NCBI GenBank assembly: GCA_020851635.1
Contig: JADZCJ010000015.1
Coordinates: 61,900-125,899 of the forward strand
Length of the DNA stretch: 64,000 nt
Reading direction: 5' to 3'
Source of the DNA: Anaerolineae bacterium
GTDB lineage: Bacteria; Chloroflexota; Anaerolineae; UBA4142; SHND01
A model generated the notes under the pieces. That model was not told the origin of the DNA. It was given only the letters and a program-made list of their open reading frames with translations, and made no database searches. The translations under genes and the position numbers were made by a program. Below are positions 49,022-56,865 of this stretch, one piece after another; position 1 is the first letter of the stretch, and each line of letters starts with the position of its first letter.

Positions 49022-51583
49022 TTAGCGGCTACGGCGCACTGTCGCATCCACCGTAAATGGATTTTGCGCGTTTTGCGGGACCTCAATGCCATTGTCAGCG
49101 ACGATGGGACGATAGTTGCGCGCAATGATAATGACGCTGTAGGTCTGCCCCACCGGCAAAGCGACATCGGTCTGATAAATCCCGCTGTCGTCGGACACGG
49201 CGCTGGCGATGATTTCACTGCGCGTGACCTGATCGTCGGCGGCGGCCTGGGTGGCGCTCAGCCCGGGTTTCATCACAAACACCTGTGCGCCCGAGACGCC
49301 GCGTCGCGTGTCCGCGTCCACGATCTGACCCGTCAGGTAGACACTGTTGGCAGCCGCTTGTGGGGCAGAGGGCGCCTGTCCGGTGGTGCAGACGATGAGG
49401 GCAACATCATCAACAAACATGGAGCTCACATTGCCTACCGGATTTTCGGACGTAAAGGCAAGACGGATGGTCTTGCCCGCGAGCTGGGAAAGATCAAACT
49501 GCTTGCCGACCCACCGATCGTCCGCCTGCGAAGAGACGAGTTTTTCGACCGCGCCAATGATCTCGCCATCGGTGTTGGCAATGACCGCGCCGAATCTGGC
49601 ATCGCTGGCAAAGAGACCGGAAAAACCACTCGTCTCTTGATGCAGATAACGATAGTATTCGAGCTGCACGCGGGTCGCATTGGCGGGAATCGAAACGTCC
49701 TGGTAGATGGTCTGAACCGGTTCCTTGTCCTGTCCGCCGAGCCAGGCGCTCCGTTTGCCCGTGCGCGGGAGTTCCGTATCAATCAGCACGGAACGCTCAC
49801 CGGAAATATCATTCCATGCCTCGTCGGTTTCAAACGCGCCATTGACGACCAAATTGACACAGCCCTGCGGGGTGGTGTTGGAAGGCGGCGGCGGCGCGCC
49901 GGTGGTGGCAGGGGTCGTCGGGGGCGGCGGCGCGGGCACATTATCGGACCCGCCGACATTCAGCCCCACGCCCGCAAAACCATCACGAACGCTCTGGGCA
50001 TCGGACGGCACATTGGCGTACAAGTCCTGTGCAGCGCGGAGCGTCGCGCGGGCGGCATCAATAAATTGGGAATCGGGTCCGAGATATTGGGTCAGCGCGC
50101 GGTAATAGATTTGTTCGAGTTTGTCGGGGCCGATGCGCTGACCGATGAGATAGGCGGCATGGTTTGGAATGCCGCTGTTGATATGCACGCCGCCATTGTC
50201 GCCTTTGCGACTGACGGGCAGGCGGGCGTATTCGTTCACATGCTTGGGCTGACCGACACCATTGAGCGGGTCGCGCGCATCAAATGCGCCGCGCATGTTC
50301 GGGTCTTCGAGCGACCGCAAATAGGGACGCGGGAACGGGGGCGACTTGATGACGGCTTCGCCAATATACCAGTTGCCGCGGTCAATCAGCACGCCAAAGA
50401 CATCGGCGTAGGACTCGTTGAGCGCGCCGGATTGGGATTTGTATTCAAGGTCTGCCGTGGAGCCAATGACGCCGTGGGTAAATTCGTGCCCAACGACATC
50501 GAGACCGTACGACAGCGGTTTGAAAATGCGACCCCCATCGCCATAGATCATTTGCTGGTATTCGCCAATCCACGCGGCATTTTCGGCGTCGGAGGCGTCG
50601 CTGCCAAAATGGACGGTCGAGACCAGAGGGCTGCCCTGTCCGTCCACGCCGTCGCGTTGGAATTTGTTGAAATAATAGTCATAGACCTTGCCCGCGCCGT
50701 CGTGTGCCGCCTGGGCAATGTCATCGCGCGAGCGCTCGCCTTCGCTGATCAGCAGACGACCGGGGATATCGGTATCGTTGTCGGCGGTAAAGGTCTGACG
50801 CTCTTTGGCGTTACCGAGCTCGTCATACGCCAGAGTGACGGCGGGGCGGCGGGCGTTGACAAAATAGCGCCATTGTCCGAGCGGGGAATCGGTCATGACG
50901 GTGATATACCAGGTGAGCGTGGCGTGGTTTTCGCTGCTCTCGTCAATATAGATGACGAGTTTGGTTTTTTCGGACAGAATTTTTGGGTTGACGCGGGCGC
51001 GTTCGGCGGAGGTGAGCTGGGCGTAGAGTAAATTGTCGAGCGCGACCTGTTCGGCGTCCGCGCTCGAAACGAGGGGCACGGTCATGACATTGAGATCGGG
51101 CACGAAATGACCGTTGACAGCGACGATGTTTTCCTGTGGGTCAATGTGGACAATCAGCTGTTTATTGTGGACGGGAATATTGTGATAGGTCTGGTCGAGC
51201 CGCACATGGGCATAGTTGAGCTGCTTGTCCGGTTCGATGCGGCGCAGAGTGAACGAGTCACCGCTCCCGAGTTTGAAAAGGGCAGCATTTTCATTCAAAA
51301 AGCCGCGCGCAATGAGCTCGGGTTTGCCGCGCTCGTTGGGTTTGACCGTGTAGGGGATGCGCGCATGGGCATCATTGCTTGAAATAAAATTGGGCACGCC
51401 ACCGTGTTCGTCCCACGCGGCGGTGAGTTTTCCAAATGCGCGCGCGTTGAGATAGAGCCACGCGGCGCGAGGTCCGGGTTCGGCAGGGTACGCGACGACG
51501 CTGGATACAAGCATGGCGGCAAGACCCGCCAGCATTACGGCAAAGATGGCTACAAAAATCCAGCCAGAACGATTTCGGCTCAT
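49022..51583 (-). CDS. Secreted M4 (thermolysin-like) metalloprotease with C-terminal accessory domains
   Basis: An 853-residue protein. The signal/anchor helix is at about 8-32. An FTP/PepSY propeptide region lies at about 75-240. The catalytic domain (about 270-545) has H366-E-F-T-H370, E390 in GALNESYADVFG and the general-base His467 in GGVHINSGIPNHAAY. A Pro/Thr linker (550-572) leads to a carbohydrate-binding or MAM-like beta-sandwich (VNGAFETDEAWNDISG) and a CarboxypepD_reg-like domain (VYLTGQIVDADTRRGVSGAQVFV). ATG 51583 follows AAGGAA; the frame stays open 6 codons more. Confidence 0.93.
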   Translation of the reverse strand: MSRNRSGWIFVAIFAVMLAGLAAMLVSSVVAYPAEPGPRAAWLYLNARAFGKLTAAWDEHGGVPNFISSNDAHARIPYTVKPNERGKPELIARGFLNENAALFKLGSGDSFTLRRIEPDKQLNYAHVRLDQTYHNIPVHNKQLIVHIDPQENIVAVNGHFVPDLNVMTVPLVSSADAEQVALDNLLYAQLTSAERARVNPKILSEKTKLVIYIDESSENHATLTWYITVMTDSPLGQWRYFVNARRPAVTLAYDELGNAKERQTFTADNDTDIPGRLLISEGERSRDDIAQAAHDGAGKVYDYYFNKFQRDGVDGQGSPLVSTVHFGSDASDAENAAWIGEYQQMIYGDGGRIFKPLSYGLDVVGHEFTHGVIGSTADLEYKSQSGALNESYADVFGVLIDRGNWYIGEAVIKSPPFPRPYLRSLEDPNMRGAFDARDPLNGVGQPKHVNEYARLPVSRKGDNGGVHINSGIPNHAAYLIGQRIGPDKLEQIYYRALTQYLGPDSQFIDAARATLRAAQDLYANVPSDAQSVRDGFAGVGLNVGGSDNVPAPPPPTTPATTGAPPPPSNTTPQGCVNLVVNGAFETDEAWNDISGERSVLIDTELPRTGKRSAWLGGQDKEPVQTIYQDVSIPANATRVQLEYYRYLHQETSGFSGLFASDARFGAVIANTDGEIIGAVEKLVSSQADDRWVGKQFDLSQLAGKTIRLAFTSENPVGNVSSMFVDDVALIVCTTGQAPSAPQAAANSVYLTGQIVDADTRRGVSGAQVFVMKPGLSATQAAADDQVTRSEIIASAVSDDSGIYQTDVALPVGQTYSVIIIARNYRPIVADNGIEVPQNAQNPFTVDATVRRSR

Positions 51584-51708
51584 TGAAATTCCTTTGGACA
51601 TTATTGTTAAAAACTCGCGGATTGGGCCGATCCGGAGGGGTATTTTACTAGAGATGGGGGATTTGTGCTATTGGCGCGATAAGGGCAGGTGTGCGTCCTA
51701 TTTTTGGT

Positions 51709-51795
51709 TGCGAGTAGCGTACGCTCGCCGCAGCGTGCCGGGCAGGGAACGAAACAGCGTTCGTTCCTTACCATCCAAAATCGTGACGCACACCC
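51709..51795. repeat. Composite palindromic repeat
   Basis: It contains GCGAGTAGCGTACGCTCGCC, GGAACGAA-ACAGCG-TTCGTTCC (51746-51767) and CAAAATCGTGACGCACACCC. The right half is almost identical to 54443-54497. Confidence 0.75.
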
Positions 51796-52065
51796 GATAA
51801 AGGCATGGACAGGTGATTGGAGATTGGAGACCGGAGACCGGAGATTGGGGACTGACGGCTGCTGTTTGATTGTTTTGATTTTCTTTGATTCTTTTTTTGA
51901 AAAATGCCTATAAATAGGGCGCTGTATGATTGTTTGATTATTCAAAAAATTCGGACTGCGGGGGGGTGCAGCAGGACATCTCGATCGGCTGTGGAACGAT
52001 TGCGATCAAGGGACAAGAGCACCCTATTCAAGTGAGGGTAGTGTAGCGCGAGTCATGGGCAATGT

Positions 52066-52112
52066 AAATACGTGTCGCACGTATTTTCTACGTAATTTGG
52101 AAAAATACGTAG
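52066..52112. promoter_or_regulatory. Two adjacent ACGTA-core palindromes
   Basis: AAATACGTG-TCG-CACGTATTT (52066-52086) is followed at once by CTACGTA-N11-TACGTAG (52088-52112). They could be operators or stacked hairpins; no adjacent gene shows a link. Confidence 0.5.
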
Positions 52113-52290
52113 AGGGGAAGCTATTGACGTTTCATTGCGCATTGTTGCGAATGATAAAAGCTGCGTCATAGTTCGGAGAGCGTCGCGCACGATACTCGCG
52201 ATTGGCAGTGTTGAAATCGCCCTCCGTCTTGGCAACCCATTCAGCGACCAGTGCGTTCATAGAGGACCTGCCCTTGGATTTTGTCTCAAA

Positions 52291-52316
52291 AAGCCCCCAT
52301 TTTTGGGGGGTTTTGT
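52291..52316 (+). terminator. Terminator-like hairpin upstream of the topoisomerase promoter
   Basis: CCCCCA-TTTT-TGGGGGG is followed by TTTTG. No gene ends here on the + strand. Confidence 0.6.
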
Positions 52317-52389
52317 AGGTTGCTTGACAATTCGCGTATAATAAACATTCGATTGCCCCGCGGACGGGTAGGTCCGCGATTCTTTTTTT
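52313..52389 (+). promoter_or_regulatory. Topoisomerase promoter with an immediate leader terminator
   Basis: TATAAT is at 52337-52342 with a weak -35, TTGTAG (52313-52318). Predicted transcription starts near 52349 and soon meets CGCGGAC-GGGTAG-GTCCGCG (52359-52378) and ATTCTTTTTTT. This would attenuate the gene or release a 40-base RNA. Confidence 0.65.
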
Positions 52390-52408
52390 AGATTAGAGGA
52401 GCACGACT

Positions 52409-54292
52409 ATCAAGTGGAAAATTTTGCGGCATAACGGGGTGGCGTTTCCGCCCGATTATGAACCGCGCGGACTAACGACGACCATCAGGGGACGGGTTGT
52501 GAATTTGACGCCGCTCCGAGAAGAAATGTTGATGGCGTGGGCGAAAAAGGTGGGGACGCCGTATGTGGATGACCCGGTGTTTCAAGCCAATTTTCTGTTC
52601 TCGCTGCGCGAACAATGGCTCGACCTTGATGCGGGTGTGACCATTGAGGATTTTGACCTGCGCGAGATGGTGGCGATTGCGCAGGCGGAAAAGTTGGCGA
52701 ACCTGCCGGAAGAGAAACGCAAAGAGATCTCGGCACAACGCAAGCTCGTACGCGACGAGTTGAAAGCGAAATACGGTCACGCGCATGTGGACGACCACGA
52801 AGTGGAGATCGGCGCGTATTTGATCGAGCCGCCGGGGATTTTTATGGGGCGCGGGCTGCATCCCCTGCGCGGGCGCTGGAAACCGCGCGTGTTTTCGAAC
52901 GAGGTGACGCTGAACCTGGGTGAGGACGCGCCCATTCCCGACGCGCCGCACGGCGAGTGGGCGGGCATTGCGCACGAGCATGACTCGTTATGGGTCGCGC
53001 GCTGGGAAGAGACGCTGACCAAAAAGATCAAATATGTGTGGCTGGCGGAAACGTCGCACCTTCGGCAGGAACGCGAGCAGGCGAAATATGACAAGGCGGT
53101 GCTGCTGGAAGAGCATCTGCGCGATGTGCGGGCGGCGATCAAAAAAGGGATGCGCGACCGCGATGACAAGAAAAAGCAGGTGGCAACGGTCGCGTATTTG
53201 ATCGATCGCTTGTCTATGCGCGTGGGCGACGAAAAGGACGAGGACGAAGCGGACACGGTGGGCGCATCCACTCTGCGCGTGGAACATGTGAACGTCGGGG
53301 AGGACCGAATTGATTTTGACTTTCTCGGCAAGGACAGCGTGCGGTGGGAAAAGACGCTGTTGTTTGAGGATGGCAATGACCGCGCGCTGGCGGACAATCT
53401 GAAACATTTTGCAGAGGGCAAAGCGCCAAACGAGCAGTTGTTTCCGACAATCACCTCGGCGCGGGTGAATGATTTTCTAAAAGGCGTGATGCCCGGTCTT
53501 TCTGCCAAGGTGTTTCGCACGTATCACGCGACCAAAACGGTGGACACACATTTGCAGCTGAACGGCAAACTGCGGCAAGATGCGTCAGAGGCGCAAAAGG
53601 AATTTGCCGCGAAAATGGCGAACCTGCAAGCAGCCATTACGTGCAACCACAAACGGACGCCGCCGAAAACGTGGGCAGAGAGTTTGGAAAAACGCGCGGC
53701 GGGGGTCGAAAAACTGCGAGGGGCAAAACCTGATCTGGGAAAATTGGACGAGCAGGTTCGGGCGCGGCAGACCGCGCTGGACAAGCTTGTCGCCGACCAA
53801 AAGACATTCGAAGATCAAGCGCCCGAAGCGGTGAAAAAAAAGCAGGACGCGCTGGCGGCGCTGGAAACCCAAGGCGCGCCGACTGACGAGAAAAAGGTAA
53901 AAGAATACAACAAGAAACTGCGGACGGCGATCAAAGCGGCGCGGGATGCGGAAAAACTGTACAAGAGCAAGACCAAGCGTTACAAGGAGCGCGTGACAGC
54001 CGCAAACAAGGCGCTGTCGGCGGCGCGGGAAGCGCGCCGGCGCGCCGAGACGAGTTATAGGGAACGGCTGGAACGGGCGGAACTGCAGCTCAAGCTGGTG
54101 CGCGAGACCAAAGATTATGCGCTGAATACTTCGCTCAAGAACTATATTGACCCGCGCGTATACAAAGACTGGGGCAAAAAGGTGGGCTACGACTGGAAAA
54201 AGCTCTATACCGGCTCGCTGCAAAAGAAATTTACGTGGGCGATGCGGGACCGGGAAAACGATGACGAGTCATCCGAGGATGAGGGAGCATAG
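52409..54292 (+). CDS. Eukaryotic/thaumarchaeal-type DNA topoisomerase IB, probable AUC start
   Basis: This 627-residue enzyme relaxes supercoils through a 3'-phosphotyrosine. It aligns along its length with eukaryotic TOP1: IKWKILRHNGVAFPPDYEP, IEPPGIFMGRGLHPLRGRWK, WLAETSHLRQER, LRVEHVN, FDFLGKDSVRW, AKVFRTYHATKT, CNHKRTPPKTW and NTSLKNYIDPRVYKDWGKK. The catalytic residues are R271, K308, R370, H414 and Y579. A coiled-coil linker (about 415-565) precedes the Tyr domain. Homology begins at ATC 52409, 7 bases after AGAGGAG; the next in-frame start, TTG 52424, would be too far from that site. Bacterial TopIB proteins are usually short poxvirus-like forms. Confidence 0.93.
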   Translation: MKWKILRHNGVAFPPDYEPRGLTTTIRGRVVNLTPLREEMLMAWAKKVGTPYVDDPVFQANFLFSLREQWLDLDAGVTIEDFDLREMVAIAQAEKLANLPEEKRKEISAQRKLVRDELKAKYGHAHVDDHEVEIGAYLIEPPGIFMGRGLHPLRGRWKPRVFSNEVTLNLGEDAPIPDAPHGEWAGIAHEHDSLWVARWEETLTKKIKYVWLAETSHLRQEREQAKYDKAVLLEEHLRDVRAAIKKGMRDRDDKKKQVATVAYLIDRLSMRVGDEKDEDEADTVGASTLRVEHVNVGEDRIDFDFLGKDSVRWEKTLLFEDGNDRALADNLKHFAEGKAPNEQLFPTITSARVNDFLKGVMPGLSAKVFRTYHATKTVDTHLQLNGKLRQDASEAQKEFAAKMANLQAAITCNHKRTPPKTWAESLEKRAAGVEKLRGAKPDLGKLDEQVRARQTALDKLVADQKTFEDQAPEAVKKKQDALAALETQGAPTDEKKVKEYNKKLRTAIKAARDAEKLYKSKTKRYKERVTAANKALSAAREARRRAETSYRERLERAELQLKLVRETKDYALNTSLKNYIDPRVYKDWGKKVGYDWKKLYTGSLQKKFTWAMRDRENDDESSEDEGA

Positions 54293-54340
54293 GACTCTGC
54301 TATTCTGATTACTATTCGCAACTCGCTATCACTATGCGTA

Positions 54341-54369
54341 TTGAATCCGCGCGCGCGAAATGATACAAT
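54341..54369 (+). promoter_or_regulatory. Promoter of the LysM gene pair
   Basis: TTGAAT (54341-54346), 17 bases, TACAAT (54364-54369), with TGA before the -10. The leader of about 190 bases contains a palindromic repeat. Confidence 0.8.
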
Positions 54370-54442
54370 TCGCGGTAAGCGCGCGCGTTTTCTCGGAGAG
54401 GGTCAAGCGCCTGAGGTTGAGCAAGGACGGGGCGCATCGAGC

Positions 54443-54497
54443 CGGGCGGGGAACGAAACAGCGTTCGTTCCTTGCGGTTCAAAATCGTGACGCACGC
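54443..54497. repeat. Palindromic repeat in the leader of the LysM genes
   Basis: GGAACGAA-ACAGCG-TTCGTTCC (54450-54471) followed by CAAAATCGTGACGCACGCCC. It is a close copy of 51739-51795. Confidence 0.75.
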
Positions 54498-54568
54498 CCC
54501 ACACAGCCGGACAATTTTGATGGACGGATCACACCGTTAATATGGGTTGTTTTTTTCGAGGAGGAGAA

Positions 54569-55489
54569 ATGAGATCCTTGCACGTGCGTATTGGAGTGGC
54601 AGCTCTTGTCTGTGCGGCGGTTATCGCCGCCATGTTGTTTGTCGTCCCGACCACCCAGGCAGCGTCAACGGACCGGGGCGCGACACAGATCGCAAACACC
54701 GGCGCGGCAAGTTGCACCTGGACCGTGCAGCGCGGGGAAGCGCTCTATAAAATTGCCGCGCGCTTTCATACGACGACCGCATATCTGGCGGCATTGAACA
54801 ATCTGCACAACCCGAACTATATCTATGCGGGCATGGTGTTGATGGTCCCATGCGGACCCCAACCACAGCCGTGGCCACAGCCGCAACCACAGCCACAACC
54901 GCAGCCCGGAATTTGCGGTTACTATATTGTCCAACGCGGGGATTGGCTCAAGACGATCGCCGCGCGCTATGGCATTTCGTGGCAGGCGCTGGCACAGGCG
55001 AACGGTTTGCACAATGCAAATTATATTTATGCGGGTCAGCGATTGGTGATTCCGTGCCCGCAGCCGCAGCCACCCGTCTGCCCTGGCTGTCCGCCCTGCC
55101 AGGGTTGTCCTCCGCCGGTCTGGCCCACCCCACCGCCGCCCGTTTGCCCCGGTTGTCCGCCCTGCCAGGGCTGCCCGCCGCCGGTCTGGCCCACCCAGCC
55201 GCCACCGGTGATCTATGCAAACGTCAATGTTCGAAACAATGGGTTCCATCCGCCGGTGATCACAGTCAAGCAAGGTTCGATTGTGCAATGGACCAATGTG
55301 TCGAACGCGGCGCACACGGTCACGCAGGGCTTGTGTCCGAGCGGACAATGCACCGCCACGCCCGGAGGTTTTAATTCCGGAATCATGGGACCGAATGCAA
55401 CATTTACGCACCAGTTCTGGCAGCTCGGCACGTTTGCGTATTTTGACGGCGCAAACGGGGCAGCCGGGACGGTGGCTGTAGTTCCCTGA
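54569..55489 (+). CDS. Secreted LysM-cupredoxin protein (copy 1)
   Basis: A 306-residue protein with a signal peptide (RIGVAALVCAAVIAAMLFVVPTTQAAS). Two LysM domains (about 48-95, TVQRGEALYKIAARF; about 120-168, IVQRGDWLKTIAARYG) should bind peptidoglycan. A Cys/Pro linker with two copies of PVCPGCPPCQGCPPPVWPT follows, then a cupredoxin-like domain (about 218-306; FHPPVITVKQGSIVQWTNVSNAAHTV). The usual C-x-x-H-x-x-M end is replaced by FAYFDGANGAAGTVAV, so the copper site is incomplete. GAGGAGG precedes the ATG at 54569. A paralogue starts 3 bases after its stop. Confidence 0.85.
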   Translation: MRSLHVRIGVAALVCAAVIAAMLFVVPTTQAASTDRGATQIANTGAASCTWTVQRGEALYKIAARFHTTTAYLAALNNLHNPNYIYAGMVLMVPCGPQPQPWPQPQPQPQPQPGICGYYIVQRGDWLKTIAARYGISWQALAQANGLHNANYIYAGQRLVIPCPQPQPPVCPGCPPCQGCPPPVWPTPPPPVCPGCPPCQGCPPPVWPTQPPPVIYANVNVRNNGFHPPVITVKQGSIVQWTNVSNAAHTVTQGLCPSGQCTATPGGFNSGIMGPNATFTHQFWQLGTFAYFDGANGAAGTVAVVP

Positions 55490-55491
55490 GA

Positions 55492-56439
55492 ATGAGCTCC
55501 GCGCCGCAAGATACCCGCCGTCGTTTCCCGAAAGGTTCGACCTTTGTGGTCTTTGCCTTTTTGGTTTTGACGATCCTGCCCGCCTTTGTTGCGTTTGTGT
55601 TGACGCCGCCGGATGCCAAGGTGGTGACGAACGTGCAGGGCTGGAATGGCTGCGCGTATACCGTGCGGCGCGGAGACAATTTGTTTCGCATCGGCGCGCG
55701 GTATGGGGTGACCTATCATTATCTCGCCCAACTGAACGGGATTTACAACGCCAATTACATTTGGGCGGGTCAGGTGATCAGCGTGCCGTGCGGCAACGTG
55801 CCATATCCGAACTATAATCCGAACTTTGACCCGTATGGGCGACCCGCGCCACAAAGGGTCTACCCGCCGTATCAATGTCCGTGGTGTCAGCCGTTCGAGA
55901 TACCTGCCAACTGCGGAAACACGATTCAATACCAGGTGCAGCCGGGCGATAACCTGTTTCGGATTGCCGTGAATAACGGTTCGACGATCCAGTGGATTCG
56001 CACCCAGAATGATTTGTGGGGCAAAGTCCTGCGCCCCGGTCTCTTGCTGAATGTGCCGTGCCAGGGGTATGTGACCTACGGTTCGAACGTATGGACACCT
56101 ACCGGGCAAGGGATCATAACCGCAACCTCGGGACCCCCGCCGACCGTCGTTCCGACTGTGGTGCCGGGCGAACGTATCCGCATGAACAACGGTCAGTTCC
56201 GCCCGCCACAGCGCACGGTCAAAGTTGGCACGACCGTGGTCTGGGTAAACAACGAACCTGCGGGCGGCGCAGTCTATACGGTGACGAGCGGACAGCCGGG
56301 GCAGCCGAATGGAGTGTTTAACTCGGGGAATATCCTGCCGGGCAGCACGTTCCAATTCACGTTTACCGTGCCGGGGAATTACAGTTACTTTTCACAAACG
56401 GACCCGAACATGGTGGGCGAGATCATTGTGGAACCGTAG
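55492..56439 (+). CDS. Secreted LysM-cupredoxin protein (copy 2)
   Basis: A 315-residue paralogue of the preceding gene. It has one membrane helix or uncleaved signal (about 18-40), LysM 1 (TVRRGDNLFRIGARYGVTYHYLAQLNGI), a linker and LysM 2 (QVQPGDNLFRIAVNNGSTIQWIRTQNDL). The cupredoxin-like end has RTVKVGTTVVWVNNEP and GNYSYFSQTDPNMVGEIIVEP. The first copper His is absent, and only a Met remains of the C-H-M set. It is co-transcribed with copy 1 and ends at a strong terminator. Confidence 0.83.
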   Translation: MSSAPQDTRRRFPKGSTFVVFAFLVLTILPAFVAFVLTPPDAKVVTNVQGWNGCAYTVRRGDNLFRIGARYGVTYHYLAQLNGIYNANYIWAGQVISVPCGNVPYPNYNPNFDPYGRPAPQRVYPPYQCPWCQPFEIPANCGNTIQYQVQPGDNLFRIAVNNGSTIQWIRTQNDLWGKVLRPGLLLNVPCQGYVTYGSNVWTPTGQGIITATSGPPPTVVPTVVPGERIRMNNGQFRPPQRTVKVGTTVVWVNNEPAGGAVYTVTSGQPGQPNGVFNSGNILPGSTFQFTFTVPGNYSYFSQTDPNMVGEIIVEP

Positions 56440-56456
56440 AGTCAAAAAACTCACAG

Positions 56457-56500
56457 CCCCCTCTCCCGAAAGGAGAGGGGGTTTTTCTTTTTTTTTTGAC
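56457..56500 (+). terminator. Intrinsic terminator after the LysM gene pair
   Basis: CCCCCTCTCC-CGAAA-GGAGAGGGGG is followed by TTTTTCTTTTTTTTTT. Confidence 0.95.
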
Positions 56501-56610
56501 GCAGGGCGATTTCTTTTCTATACTCGCCGCGCGGCGCAAATTGTTGATTTGTCCGCCGCCGTTTGCGAGATGCAAGAAAGAAATGGACAATTTACCGTAC
56601 GGGAGAGCAT

Positions 56611-56853
56611 ATGGCATTCAAAGTGGGTGATCGGGTGCGATTCATGAATCTGGGAAAATTCAAACGGCGACCCTTGTTTCCACCGCCCGCGGTGGGGACG
56701 CCGCACACATACGAAGGCGAATTGGGCACGGTGGTGTATGTGCCCGAAGCGGACAAGATCGCGGTGCGTCCCGACGGCAAAGAGCACGCGCACGGCGCGC
56801 AAGCGGGCTGGGTCTTTCGTCCGGAAGAACTGGAAATTGTGACCGACCAATAA
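56611..56853 (+). CDS. Small SH3-like (KOW-type) protein
   Basis: An 80-residue protein, MAFKVGDRVRFMNLGKFKRR at its start, with GELGTVVYVPEADKIAVRPDG and WVFRPEELEIV at its end. The beta-rich pattern V-G-D-R-V-x-F ... G-x-V-x-x-V resembles small SH3/KOW barrels that bind nucleic acid or protein. GGGAG precedes the ATG. It is 12 bases upstream of guaA and probably co-transcribed. Function unknown. Confidence 0.75.
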   Translation: MAFKVGDRVRFMNLGKFKRRPLFPPPAVGTPHTYEGELGTVVYVPEADKIAVRPDGKEHAHGAQAGWVFRPEELEIVTDQ

Positions 56854-56865
56854 CACATCCAACCC

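Larger units (their letters stand above)
51584..52408. other. Long intergenic region between the M4 protease and topoisomerase genes
   Basis: There is no convincing gene. It holds a composite repeat (51709-51795), a GGAGATTGGAGACCGGAGA-type tract (51810-51850), CCTATAAATAGG (51907-51918), two adjacent palindromes (52066-52112), a terminator-like hairpin (52291-52316) and the topoisomerase promoter and leader (52313-52408). Each is listed separately where notable. Confidence 0.6.

Noticed and set aside
48932..51031. 699-codon plus-strand frame opposite the M4 protease
   Set aside because: Shadow frame; the minus strand carries a complete HExxH active site.
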